Assembly (NCBI GenBank): GCA_910589035.1
Contig: CAJUSI010000034.1
Span: forward strand, 1-19,077
Origin: an uncultured Acetatifactor sp.
Lineage (GTDB): Bacteria > Bacillota > Clostridia > Lachnospirales > Lachnospiraceae
Direction of reading: 5' to 3'
Length of the DNA stretch: 19,077 nt
Positions 1 to 7,852 of the stretch are shown in pieces. The notes below the pieces were generated by a model. The model was not told the origin of the DNA and ran no database searches. It saw only the letters and a program-made list of their open reading frames with translations. The first letter of the stretch is position 1, and each line of letters begins with the position of its first letter. Made by a program: the position numbers and the translations under genes.

Positions 1-1
1 G

Positions 2-99
2 CAGGAGCTGAAGACGGAAATGCGTGAGGTCAAGGCGGACGTGCAGGAGCTGAAGACGGAAATGCGTGAGGTCAAGGCGGACGTGCAGGAGCTGAAGAC
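2..99 (+). repeat. 42-bp in-frame tandem repeat (about 2.3 copies visible)
   Basis: Bases 2-43 and 44-85 are identical, and the first 14 bases of a third copy follow at 86-99 before the sequence diverges. The unit is 42 bp, exactly 14 codons or two heptads, so gain or loss of a copy lengthens or shortens the coiled coil without a frameshift. The array probably continues before the window. Confidence 0.9.
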
Positions 100-355
100 C
101 GAAGTAGAGGAGCTGAAGACCAATGTAGGGAAGCTGGAGATCAGAGTCGGACGGTTAGAGCAGAGAACGGCCCAAATTGAGCTGGTTCTTGAAAATGAAA
201 TCCGTACCAATATCCAGCGTGTGGCGGAAGGACATCTCGACATATCCAGACATCTGCAGGAAGCAATGAGATCGAACGACGAAGTGGAAATGCTTGCGGT
301 CCGTGTGAATATACTGGAGACGGATGTCAGGAAATTGAAGGATAAGGTATCCTGA
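2..355 (+). CDS. coiled-coil protein, 5'-truncated by the window edge
   Basis: The reading frame is open from base 2 to a TGA at 353-355, and its real start lies before the window. The visible 117 residues are almost wholly charged heptad repeat rich in Glu, Lys, Val and Leu, with no Cys and no membrane segment. This predicts a long parallel coiled coil. The first part is built of a perfectly repeated 14-residue unit (two heptads, VQELKTEMREVKAD). The C-terminal part (LENEIRTNIQRVAEGHLDISRHL) diverges from the repeat and resembles the tail of small coiled-coil hypothetical proteins common in Firmicutes, a resemblance recalled and not searched. Function is unknown. No terminator with a U-run follows the stop before era. 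I am confident it is coding and not confident of any role. Confidence 0.8.
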   Translation, partial: QELKTEMREVKADVQELKTEMREVKADVQELKTEVEELKTNVGKLEIRVGRLEQRTAQIELVLENEIRTNIQRVAEGHLDISRHLQEAMRSNDEVEMLAVRVNILETDVRKLKDKVS

Positions 356-598
356 CAGCGTCTTTCTCACAAGTAATATTCAGGGAGAAGGTGTGAAGCG
401 TGCGGAAATGATCATAGCTTTGCGCCTTCTTGCCTTATGGGAAGGCACGTCTCGAAAGCTTCCGGCAGAAAATGGCGGTTTCTCATTCGGGTTTTCCGTA
501 AAAGTCGGAGGAAGCAGCAAAATCGGAATCTTAAAAAGCCCGTGAAATACGTCTTAGAGATTCCGAGCGGATATAATACAGGAAAAGGGCGGAACAAT

Positions 599-1510
599 AT
601 GGAAGAGAAAGCTTATAAATCCGGATTTGTGACTCTGGTGGGCAGGCCGAATGTGGGAAAATCCACGCTGATGAACCATTTGATCGGGCAGAAGATTGCA
701 ATTACATCCAGTAAACCCCAGACCACGCGCAACCGGATCAGAACAGTGCTGACAACGGAAGCGGGACAGATTGTGTTTTTGGACACACCGGGCATTCACA
801 AGGCGAAAAATAAGCTGGGAGATTATATGGTGAATGCCGCGGTGCATACGTTTGCGGAGGCGGATGTGATTCTGTGGCTGGTGGAGCCCACCGATTATAT
901 CGGCGCTGGCGAGCGGCACATTATAGAGGAACTCAAAAAGGTGAAGACTCCGGTGATTCTCGTAATCAACAAGATCGATACCGTGAAAAAGGAGGAAATA
1001 CTCTCCTCTATTGACACCTACCGCAAAGAGCTTGCCTTTGCGGAGATTGTGCCGGTTTCGGCCCTGAAGGACGATAATACGAAGGAACTGATAGACTGCA
1101 TTTTCCAATATATGCCTGAGGGATATGCTTTTTTCGACGAGGACACCGTCACTGACCAGCCCATGCGCCAGATTGCGGCGGAGCTCATCAGGGAGAAGGC
1201 CCTGCGCCTGCTGGAGGAGGAAGTGCCCCATGGCATTGCGGTGAATATTGAGAGAATGGAGGAGAGCGGAAGAATCTGCCAGATAGAAGCAGCCATCGTC
1301 TGTGAGAGGGAATCCCATAAGGGGATTATTATCGGAAAGGGCGGACAGATGCTCAAGAAAATCGGAACCGCGGCGCGGCGGGAGATTGAGGAGATGGTGG
1401 AAATGCAGGTGAATCTGAAGCTTTTTGTGAAGGTGCGGAAGGATTGGCGGGACAGCGACCGGTTTCTGAGAAATTATGGTTATAATCCCAGGGATATTTC
1501 CGGAATTTAG
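599..1510 (+). CDS. era: GTPase Era (30S ribosome assembly)
   Basis: Era is a GTPase that binds the 3' end of 16S rRNA and helps 30S subunit maturation at the membrane. The 303-residue product has the usual length. GTPase motifs are all present: GRPNVGKS at 15-22 (G1), TTRNR near 42 (G2), DTPG at 62-65 (G3), NKID at 124-127 (G4) and SALK at 154-157 (G5). A C-terminal KH domain carries GKGG at 246-249. I chose ATG 599 because MEEKAYKSGFVTLVGRPNVG matches the family N-terminus. The frame stays open back to 437, but those 54 basic residues do not look like Era. A purine-rich stretch (AGGAAAAGGGCGG) precedes the start. A TATAAT at 572-577 could be a -10 but has no good -35. The 356-598 gap also holds a small hairpin (TGCCTT at 431-436, AAGGCA at 442-447). 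Confidence 0.97.
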   Translation: MEEKAYKSGFVTLVGRPNVGKSTLMNHLIGQKIAITSSKPQTTRNRIRTVLTTEAGQIVFLDTPGIHKAKNKLGDYMVNAAVHTFAEADVILWLVEPTDYIGAGERHIIEELKKVKTPVILVINKIDTVKKEEILSSIDTYRKELAFAEIVPVSALKDDNTKELIDCIFQYMPEGYAFFDEDTVTDQPMRQIAAELIREKALRLLEEEVPHGIAVNIERMEESGRICQIEAAIVCERESHKGIIIGKGGQMLKKIGTAARREIEEMVEMQVNLKLFVKVRKDWRDSDRFLRNYGYNPRDISGI

Positions 1511-1570
1511 ACTACGCGTTAATGAAATTTGCAGTAAGCTACAGCAAAGCCGCTATTACTGGAGTGACAG

Positions 1571-1593
1571 GCCGCCATGCTGATGGCGGCTTT
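1571..1593 (+). terminator. weak intrinsic terminator after era
   Basis: A perfect 8-bp stem, GCCGCCAT (1571-1578) with ATGGCGGC (1583-1590), closes a GCTG loop and is followed by only TTT. The strong stem with a short U-run suggests partial termination between era and the yqzL-like/recO pair. Confidence 0.5.
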
Positions 1594-1722
1594 AAGAACG
1601 CCGGCTGTATATGTTCGATTTAGACAGATTAGCAAATTCTGGCGGTCCTGAGTATAGTGCGAATATAAAAAAGAAAAATGCAGACTCTAACATCAGGAAA
1701 TGATACTTAGGAGGATGCGGAA

Positions 1723-1929
1723 ATGGAAGAAAGATACTGGAAGCAGTTTGAAAACAGCGGTAAGATTGAAGACTATCTGTCCTTTGTGTCCAGCACCAGA
1801 CAGGAAGGAAAGGACAGGGCCGGACAGGTGAGAGCGGACGGGCATGCAGGAATACATTACAGTGACAGGAATTATACTGAAGCAGACCCCTGTGGGGGAA
1901 TACGACAGACATATCAGCATTTTAACTAG
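1723..1929 (+). CDS. YqzL-like small protein
   Basis: A near-perfect AGGAGG at 1709-1714, 8 nt before ATG 1723, marks this as translated. The N-terminus MEERYWKQFENSGKIEDYLS resembles the YqzL family, small conserved proteins (about 45-50 aa in Bacillus) encoded between era and recO. Pattern shared with that family: an aromatic residue near position 6, then F, S/T-G-x-I, and YL. This is recalled knowledge, not a search. The ORF runs 68 codons, longer than usual, and its last 28 codons overlap the start of recO in another frame. The tail after about residue 30 looks like ordinary out-of-frame recO sequence, so it may be unconstrained. Cellular role is unknown in the family. The overlap suggests translational coupling to recO. 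Confidence 0.72.
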   Translation: MEERYWKQFENSGKIEDYLSFVSSTRQEGKDRAGQVRADGHAGIHYSDRNYTEADPCGGIRQTYQHFN

Positions 1930-2494
1930 AGAAAGAGGAAAGATTTCGGCTTTCGCCAGGGGGGCCAGGAGACCGGGCAGCCGTCTGGCTGCAGGCACTG
2001 CGCCCTTTTCCTTCGGGAACTTTAAGCTCTACGAGGGAAGAAATTCATATACGCTTGCGGAGGCGGATATTCAGAATTATTTTGAAGAGCTTCGGACGGA
2101 TTATATCGGTGCATGCTACGCCATGTATTTTGCCGAGGTGACGGACTATTATACCAGGGAGAACAATGATGAGAGGGAGATGATGAAGCTTTTATACCAG
2201 TCGCTTCGGGCGCTCTGTGCATCCTCCCTGCCGAACGCCCTGGTGCGCTGCGTCTTTGAATGCAAGGCCATAGCGGTGAACGGGGAATTCCCGGGGCCGC
2301 CCCGGGATGAGGAACTGGATGAATCTGCCGTATATGCCCTTCAGTACATAGCAGCCAGCCCGGTGGAGAAGCTGTATACCTTTACCGTGACGGATACGGT
2401 GCTTGCGCAGCTGCAGGCGGTGGCAGCGCGGTATATGAAGCTCTTTGTGGGGCGAAATTTCAAAAGTCTTGAAGTTCTTCAAACTCTGTGTTGA
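1844..2494 (+). CDS. recO: DNA repair protein RecO
   Basis: RecO works with RecR and RecF to load RecA on SSB-coated single-stranded DNA in gap repair and strand annealing. The 216-residue product begins MQEYITVTGIILKQTPVGEY, typical of the N-terminal OB fold, followed by the family pattern LTRERGKISAFARGARRPGS. The C-terminal helical region ends in a characteristic GRNFKSLEVL. Length is at the short end for the family (often 240-255). ATG 1844 is chosen because the OB-fold strand begins immediately. A modest AGGTGAG lies 13 nt upstream, and initiation may be helped by the overlapping yqzL-like gene. The stop codon (2492-2494) lies inside the -35 hexamer of the next promoter. Confidence 0.92.
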   Translation: MQEYITVTGIILKQTPVGEYDRHISILTRERGKISAFARGARRPGSRLAAGTAPFSFGNFKLYEGRNSYTLAEADIQNYFEELRTDYIGACYAMYFAEVTDYYTRENNDEREMMKLLYQSLRALCASSLPNALVRCVFECKAIAVNGEFPGPPRDEELDESAVYALQYIAASPVEKLYTFTVTDTVLAQLQAVAARYMKLFVGRNFKSLEVLQTLC

Positions 2495-2519
2495 AATCCT
2501 GAAAAGTTTTTGGTACAAT
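2491..2519 (+). promoter_or_regulatory. sigma-A promoter for lipoprotein gene and glyQS
   Basis: TTGAAA (2491-2496), a 17-nt spacer, then TACAAT (2514-2519). The -35 overlaps the recO stop codon. Predicted transcription start is near 2526, downstream of an in-frame ATG at 2518, so the lipoprotein must start at ATG 2566. Confidence 0.8.
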
Positions 2520-2565
2520 GACAAGAGGGTTTCGGATAGAAAGAATAAAAGGTTTGGTACGGAAT

Positions 2566-3201
2566 ATGAGAAAAATCGGAAAAATGATACTTATTTTATG
2601 TCTCTGCTTCGTATTCCTTGCAGGCTGCGGGGAAGCGGAGGTGCCGGAGATCGTGAACACCACCAGTATTGCGGTGGGCGCGGACGGACAGATCACCCTG
2701 TGGCTGATAGGTGAATTCGACAATGCGGACTATACTCTTTCGGAGCTGGCTTCCAAAGCCAGAGAAGAAGCGGCTCGTTTTAACACTTCCAGAGAGAACA
2801 AAACCGCGGAGGCCGTCCGGGTGGAAAAGGTGGAGGCTGTAGCGGACGGAGGCAATAAGGTGGCGGTGGTCTATCAGTTTCCCGGCTGGAGAGAATGCAC
2901 GGAATTCATAGGGAACGAATCGTTTTTCGGAACGAATCGGTTTTATTACGGAACAGCGGGGGACGCCGCATCCAACGGTTACGAGATGGATGTCAGCCTC
3001 AGAAATATAAAGGACAATACACTGCTGCCGGCAGGAGAACTGGAAAAGTCATCGGATCAGAAACTGGTGATTACCGATATGGGAGCTTATATTTATTGTC
3101 CGGGAAGAGTGGCATATATCAGCGACGGGGCTACGGTAAATGAGGATGGGAGCATAAATTCCTTCAATGCGGAGGGATTGGTGTATATTTTATTGAAGTA
3201 A
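2566..3201 (+). CDS. lipoprotein of unknown function
   Basis: The 211-residue product starts with a lipoprotein signal peptide: basic MRKIGKM, a hydrophobic stretch, and lipobox LAGC with the acylated cysteine at residue 21. It should be anchored to the outer face of the cytoplasmic membrane. The mature part is hydrophilic with scattered aromatic residues, for example FFGTNRFYYGTAG. I recognise no catalytic motif or named family. Start choice: the frame is open from 2518, but the promoter at 2491-2519 places the transcript start after that ATG. From 2566 the signal peptide has normal proportions. The ribosome binding site is weak. glyQS begins 33 nt after the stop, so the two are very likely co-transcribed. 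Confidence is high for a lipoprotein; function is unknown. Confidence 0.85.
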   Translation: MRKIGKMILILCLCFVFLAGCGEAEVPEIVNTTSIAVGADGQITLWLIGEFDNADYTLSELASKAREEAARFNTSRENKTAEAVRVEKVEAVADGGNKVAVVYQFPGWRECTEFIGNESFFGTNRFYYGTAGDAASNGYEMDVSLRNIKDNTLLPAGELEKSSDQKLVITDMGAYIYCPGRVAYISDGATVNEDGSINSFNAEGLVYILLK

Positions 3202-3234
3202 TGAACAAATGCACATGAAAGGTATGGCTTGGAT

Positions 3235-4623
3235 ATGGAAAAGACAATGGAGAAAATCAAAGCGCTGGCAAAGGCAAGGGGCTTTATCTATGCGGGCTCC
3301 GAGATCTACGGCGGCCTTGCAAACACCTGGGATTACGGCAATCTGGGTGTGGAGCTGAAAAATAATGTGAAAAAGGCCTGGTGGCAGAAATTTGTGCAGG
3401 AGAATCCCTATAACGTGGGTGTGGACTGTGCGATTCTGATGAACCCCCAGACATGGGTGGCCAGCGGACATCTGGGCGGCTTTTCCGATCCTTTGATGGA
3501 TTGCAGAGAGTGCCATGAGCGGTTCCGTGCCGATAAGCTGATTGAGGATTACTGTGCGGAAAAGGGGATTGAGCTGGGGGAGAGCGTGGATGCCTGGAGC
3601 CAGGAGAAGATGAAGGCCTTTGTGGAGGAGAAGAATATTCCCTGTCCCAGCTGCGGAAAGCACAGCTTTACCGATATCCGCCAGTTTAATCTGATGTTCA
3701 AGACATTCCAGGGGGTTACGGAGGATGCCAAGAGCGTGGTTTACCTTCGTCCGGAGACGGCCCAGGGTATTTTTGTGAATTTCAAGAATGTACAGAGAAC
3801 CTCCCGCAAGAAGATTCCTTTCGGCATCGGTCAGATCGGCAAATCCTTCCGAAACGAGATTACGCCCGGCGATTTCACCTTCCGCACCAGGGAGTTCGAG
3901 CAGATGGAGCTGGAGTTCTTCTGTGAGCCCGGGACGGATATGGAGTGGTTCCGGTATTGGCGGGCCTTCTGCCGTGACTGGCTGCTCTCTTTAGGGATAA
4001 AGGAGAGTGAGATGCGCCTCCGCGACCACAGTCCTGAGGAACTGTGTTTTTACAGCAAGGGTACCACCGATATCGAGTTCCTATTCCCCTTCGGCTGGGG
4101 CGAGCTCTGGGGCATTGCAGACAGAACCGATTATGATTTAACCCAGCATGCCAACACCTCCGGAGAGGATATGAGCTACTACGACGACGAGAAGAAGGAG
4201 AAATACATACCGTATGTGATCGAGCCTTCTCTGGGCGCTGACCGCGTTGTGCTGGCCTTCCTGTGTGCCGCATACGACGAGGAGGAGCTGGAGGGCGGCG
4301 ATATGCGTACCGTACTGCGTTTCCATCCTGCTCTTGCACCGGTAAAGGTAGGGGTGCTTCCCCTGTCCAAGAAGCTCGCGGAGGGCGCGGAAAAGGTATA
4401 TGCGCAGCTTTCCAGGAAGTATAACTGCGAGTATGACGACAGAGGAAATATCGGCAAGAGATACCGCAGGCAGGACGAAATCGGTACTCCTTTCTGTGTT
4501 ACCTATGATTTTGATTCGGAGACGGACGGCTGTGTGACGGTCAGGTTCCGGGATTCCATGGAGCAGGAGAGAGTTGCAATCGGGAATCTGGATGCATATT
4601 TTGCGGATAAATTTTCCTTTTAG
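3235..4623 (+). CDS. glyQS: glycyl-tRNA synthetase, single-chain alpha2 type
   Basis: Charges tRNA-Gly with glycine in the cytosol. The 462-residue product is the single-chain homodimeric class II enzyme, not the alpha/beta GlyQ+GlyS form. The N-terminus has the family signature GFIYAGSEIYGGLANTWDYG. Two Cys pairs (DCRECHERF and CPSCGKHSF) look like the zinc-binding insertion. Motif 2 is at GKSFRNEITPGDFTFRTREF and motif 3 at GADRVVLAF. The C-terminal anticodon-binding domain begins near PALAPVKVGVLPL. Start: ATG 3235 gives the usual MEKTMEKI. A TTG at 3229 is in frame and sits 6 nt after AAAGG, so it cannot be excluded. There is no room for a T-box leader before the gene; transcription probably comes from the promoter at 2491. 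Confidence 0.97.
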   Translation: MEKTMEKIKALAKARGFIYAGSEIYGGLANTWDYGNLGVELKNNVKKAWWQKFVQENPYNVGVDCAILMNPQTWVASGHLGGFSDPLMDCRECHERFRADKLIEDYCAEKGIELGESVDAWSQEKMKAFVEEKNIPCPSCGKHSFTDIRQFNLMFKTFQGVTEDAKSVVYLRPETAQGIFVNFKNVQRTSRKKIPFGIGQIGKSFRNEITPGDFTFRTREFEQMELEFFCEPGTDMEWFRYWRAFCRDWLLSLGIKESEMRLRDHSPEELCFYSKGTTDIEFLFPFGWGELWGIADRTDYDLTQHANTSGEDMSYYDDEKKEKYIPYVIEPSLGADRVVLAFLCAAYDEEELEGGDMRTVLRFHPALAPVKVGVLPLSKKLAEGAEKVYAQLSRKYNCEYDDRGNIGKRYRRQDEIGTPFCVTYDFDSETDGCVTVRFRDSMEQERVAIGNLDAYFADKFSF

Positions 4624-4641
4624 AATGTAATGTGGATGCTG

Positions 4642-4665
4642 GGGGCAGGAGGATACTTCTGCCCC
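4642..4665 (+). terminator. hairpin after glyQS, weak terminator candidate
   Basis: GGGGCAGGA (4642-4650) pairs with TTCTGCCCC (4657-4665), 9 bp including one G-U, with a 6-nt loop. It is followed by ATTATAATG and not a run of T, so termination is likely inefficient or factor-assisted. It is the only structure seen in the 184-bp gap before the next gene. Confidence 0.4.
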
Positions 4666-4807
4666 ATTATAATGCGGTCCATAAAGCAGTCGGAGGAAGG
4701 AAGCCTCCCGGCCGGATCTCGCGGTGCCGTAAGAGGAATACAGGGGCTTTGCAGTATGCGCTTTGGCAGGCAGGGAATTATTCTGCCAGGGGCGGAGGGG
4801 AGAGGGC

Positions 4808-7800
4808 ATGAATCGGATAGAAGCGTTTCAGATATTGGGAATGGAAGCCGTAAAGGATGAGAGGGCAATCAGAAATGCATATCGGGAGAAACTGAATATA
4901 ACCAATCCGGAGGATGATCCGGAGGGCTTTAAGAGACTTCGGGGAGCTTATGAAGAGGCCTGCAGATATGCAAAGGAGCCGGAGGAGGCCGGGGAGGAAA
5001 AGCCGGAGGATACCACCGTTTCCGGGCTCTGGCTGCAAAAGGCGGTGAAGATTTACGGGAATATCCGTACCCGCCAGGATGCGGAGCTGTGGAAGAAGCT
5101 CTTTGATGACGATGCCTTTCTGTCCCTGGAAGAGGAGGAAAACTGCCGTCATAAGCTGCTTTCCTTTCTGGCACAGCATTATAAGCTGCCCACGCAGATC
5201 TGGAGGCTTCTGGATAAAAAGCTTAATATCACGGGGGATGCAAAAGCCCTGAGGGAGAAATTCCCTGCTAATTTCATGCATTATATCGTGAGCAAGTGTG
5301 AGCGCGGAGAAGATTTGATGTTCGGGCAGTTTGAGGGCGCTGAGGATGCGGATTATGATCTGTTCCTGGAATATTATGACAGATGCTGGCAGGCTCTTCA
5401 GGGCGAGAAGCCGGAGGAGGCAAGGACCTGTCTGGAGAGCGCGGATAAGCTCGGGATCCGCCATCCTGTCATGGAGGTCTGCCGCGCCAATCTGCTGCTG
5501 AAGGAGGGACGAAGAGAAGAGTCCGTTGCGCTTCTGGAGGGGCAGCTGGAGAAATATCCCGGGGATGCCATGATCAGCTACAATTTTGCGGAAATGCTCT
5601 GGAATCTGGAGGGGGAAAAATCCGGAGAAGGCGGAGGAGGACAGTACCGGGAACGCGCTGCGGAGCTTTACCGGGGGCTGAAGGCGGAAAACGATACCCA
5701 TTATATGGCAAACCTGCGTCTGACACACTGGTATTTTGAGAAAGGGCAGTTCAGGGATGCGAAAAAGTGTGCGGAAAAGGTGCTGGCATATGGCACCGAT
5801 GACGCCTTTATGGAGCTTCTTGCAAAGATTAACGGACATCTGGAGGCGGAACTGGAGGAAAAGTACGGGCAGACGGGAAAATGGGAGCCGGCGCTGGAGC
5901 TTTGCTGGTGTTATCTGCAGGACGGAAGGACGGTAAGAGGACTTCAGCTGGCCCGGAAGCTGGAAAAGCTCCTGCCGCCGGAAAAGGAGGCGGAATATCA
6001 TGGGCTGATGGCGAAGCTCTATGTGGAGCAGGCGGAATACGGGAAATCCATTGAGATGACGCGCAGATGGGAGATTTCGCTGAAGGCAAAAATGCAGAGA
6101 CAAGCGCAAGAGGGAAAAGAGGAAACGGAAAAAGACCGTGACAGGCTGCGCCAGGCGCATCTGATCAGGATGCAATGCTACCACAATCTGGGATTCGCGG
6201 ATGAGGAAAAGTTTGAGCTTGCTGTGGAAGAGGGGAAGCATATACTCGGGGATGGGATGGTCTGCAGCGGCACGAAGGATATCGGTATCTTTCTGGATCT
6301 GGCGCAGATATATATGGAGATGGAGGAGTATGAGAAAAGCCTCGAGATTGCACAGATGTTGGTGGAAGAACAACAGGTGTTTGCAGCATATGCCTCTTCG
6401 CTGGAGGTATATAGAAGACAGCTCGATGCGGGAGGCGTTGTGCGGGCAGCCAGCCAGTGCATCCGGTATTTTCCCGGCTTCGTCAAATCCTATGAATATC
6501 TGGCAAAGGTTTATCTGGATCTGGGACGCCACGAGGATCTGGCAAAGGTGCTGGAGGATGCGGACAAAAACGGTGCAAAGAGCGTGATTCTGGAAGCATA
6601 CCGGTTCCAGATGAAGCATAAGGCCATGGAGACCCGTGTCATGAACGGAAAGCTGAAGAGCTTCCGCCAGGATTATCTGAAGCATGCGGAAAACGGAGAA
6701 CCGGGTTACTACGAAAAGGGACTGCCCATTCTGACAGAATATCTGTATCACTATCCGGATGATTTCATGTTGGTGGAGAGAGCAATCTTCCACAGGGCGG
6801 CGCATCATTTTCAGGAGGCCAGGGAAGATTTTGAAAAGGCGCTTTACATGAATCCGTCCAATCCCTATGCGCTGAACGGACTTGGGTCCGTACATAAATA
6901 TCTCGGAGAATACGAGAGGGCTCTGTTTTTTATCAAAAAGGCCATCCTGTATCTGGACAAGGAGATGTCGCCGATCATTTATGCGGATTTGGGAAATCTC
7001 TACGCCCTTCTGGGAGATGCGGAGTCGGCGCTGGAGGCGTATGACCGGTACCGGAGCCAGGTGGGAGCGGCCGTAGGAAGAATATTTTCCGACAATCTGG
7101 CAGAGTGCAATCTGCGCACAGGCAGGATTGCGGAAGCGGCAGCGGTGTATGAGGGCTTTTACCGGAAAAACAAATGGGAACGTTATAAGAAGCTGACGGA
7201 GCTCTACGGCGCCGCGGGAATGGAGACGGAGACGCGCCGGGTGCTTTCCCGCTGGAAAAAGGAGCTGCGGGAAGCGGGGGGGATGCACAGGTTTCCTTTC
7301 TTTCCGGAAAAAGGCGGGGATAAGGTTTCTCCCCTGCAATATTTCAACAGAAAGGGCTGGGCGGAGCTGCTGTTCGGCAGCAGAAGAGATGCCGTAAAGG
7401 CATTTGCCGGAATGATCAGGGGAGAAAAAAATATCGATGCGGGATTACTCAGTGACGCTGTGTTTGCATGTATTCTCTGCGGAGACGACAGGCGGGGGAA
7501 ACTATATGCGGAAAAGCTGCGGAGACGTCTGGAGCAGGATGGGGCAGAGGGGATGCGCAGATATTACAACGCACAGAAAAGCCGTCTGCAGATGGAGTTC
7601 CTGGCCTCCTATTATACGGAAACACCCCGGAAGCTCCTGGAAATACTGGACAGGGAGGAGAAATGTCCCGCATGCTATTCCTGTATCTGTCCTCTGTGCA
7701 AGGAGATGGAAGGGGCGGGAATTCTTTTTCTGCTGCAGACAGGACACAGGGAGGAAGCGGAAGAAAAGCTGTGCCGTAATCTGGAAGTACAGCCCTGGGA

Positions 7801-7852
7801 TGAGTACATGCTTGCAATAAAGCATACCGTATTCGGGGAGGATGTGGTTTGA
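4808..7852 (+). CDS. large J-domain-like / tetratricopeptide repeat protein
   Basis: The 1014-residue cytosolic protein has no signal peptide or membrane segment. Residues 1-52 form a J-domain-like module: the helix I region EAFQILGM, helix II AIRNAYREKL, and a helix III-like FKRLRGAYEEA. The HPD tripeptide is replaced by N33-P34-E35-D36. The rest is mainly helix-turn-helix repeat of TPR type, clearest near 217-265 and 678-755 (NPYALNGLGSVHKYLGEYER, then DLGNLYALLGDAESALEAYD). Near the C-terminus five cysteines fall within residues 953-964 (CPACYSCICPLC), possibly a metal site. Start at ATG 4808 is supported by GGAGGGGAGAGGG just upstream. The MATE gene overlaps its stop by 1 nt, and an HscC-type Hsp70 follows. 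This suggests a J-like scaffold or co-chaperone for that Hsp70. No clear promoter was found upstream. Confidence 0.88.
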   Translation: MNRIEAFQILGMEAVKDERAIRNAYREKLNITNPEDDPEGFKRLRGAYEEACRYAKEPEEAGEEKPEDTTVSGLWLQKAVKIYGNIRTRQDAELWKKLFDDDAFLSLEEEENCRHKLLSFLAQHYKLPTQIWRLLDKKLNITGDAKALREKFPANFMHYIVSKCERGEDLMFGQFEGAEDADYDLFLEYYDRCWQALQGEKPEEARTCLESADKLGIRHPVMEVCRANLLLKEGRREESVALLEGQLEKYPGDAMISYNFAEMLWNLEGEKSGEGGGGQYRERAAELYRGLKAENDTHYMANLRLTHWYFEKGQFRDAKKCAEKVLAYGTDDAFMELLAKINGHLEAELEEKYGQTGKWEPALELCWCYLQDGRTVRGLQLARKLEKLLPPEKEAEYHGLMAKLYVEQAEYGKSIEMTRRWEISLKAKMQRQAQEGKEETEKDRDRLRQAHLIRMQCYHNLGFADEEKFELAVEEGKHILGDGMVCSGTKDIGIFLDLAQIYMEMEEYEKSLEIAQMLVEEQQVFAAYASSLEVYRRQLDAGGVVRAASQCIRYFPGFVKSYEYLAKVYLDLGRHEDLAKVLEDADKNGAKSVILEAYRFQMKHKAMETRVMNGKLKSFRQDYLKHAENGEPGYYEKGLPILTEYLYHYPDDFMLVERAIFHRAAHHFQEAREDFEKALYMNPSNPYALNGLGSVHKYLGEYERALFFIKKAILYLDKEMSPIIYADLGNLYALLGDAESALEAYDRYRSQVGAAVGRIFSDNLAECNLRTGRIAEAAAVYEGFYRKNKWERYKKLTELYGAAGMETETRRVLSRWKKELREAGGMHRFPFFPEKGGDKVSPLQYFNRKGWAELLFGSRRDAVKAFAGMIRGEKNIDAGLLSDAVFACILCGDDRRGKLYAEKLRRRLEQDGAEGMRRYYNAQKSRLQMEFLASYYTETPRKLLEILDREEKCPACYSCICPLCKEMEGAGILFLLQTGHREEAEEKLCRNLEVQPWDEYMLAIKHTVFGEDVV

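Noticed and set aside
431..447. Hairpin TGCCTT/AAGGCA as a terminator for the coiled-coil gene
   Set aside because: Only 6 bp and no T-run after it.
408..545. 45-codon ORF between the coiled-coil gene and era
   Set aside because: No good ribosome binding site, no recognisable motif; compatible with chance.
437..598. In-frame 54-codon N-terminal extension of era
   Set aside because: Basic, unlike Era, and the family N-terminus starts at ATG 599 with normal total length.
2518..2565. Earlier ATG for the lipoprotein gene
   Set aside because: It lies inside the -10 region of the promoter, upstream of the predicted transcript start.
4668..4673. TATAAT before the J-like/TPR gene
   Set aside because: No -35 or TG extension at a suitable distance; lies in a 10-bp palindrome beside the hairpin.
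4778..7339. 853-codon open frame on the minus strand
   Set aside because: Antisense shadow of the J-like/TPR gene; Leu/Gln/His-rich composition and no motifs.
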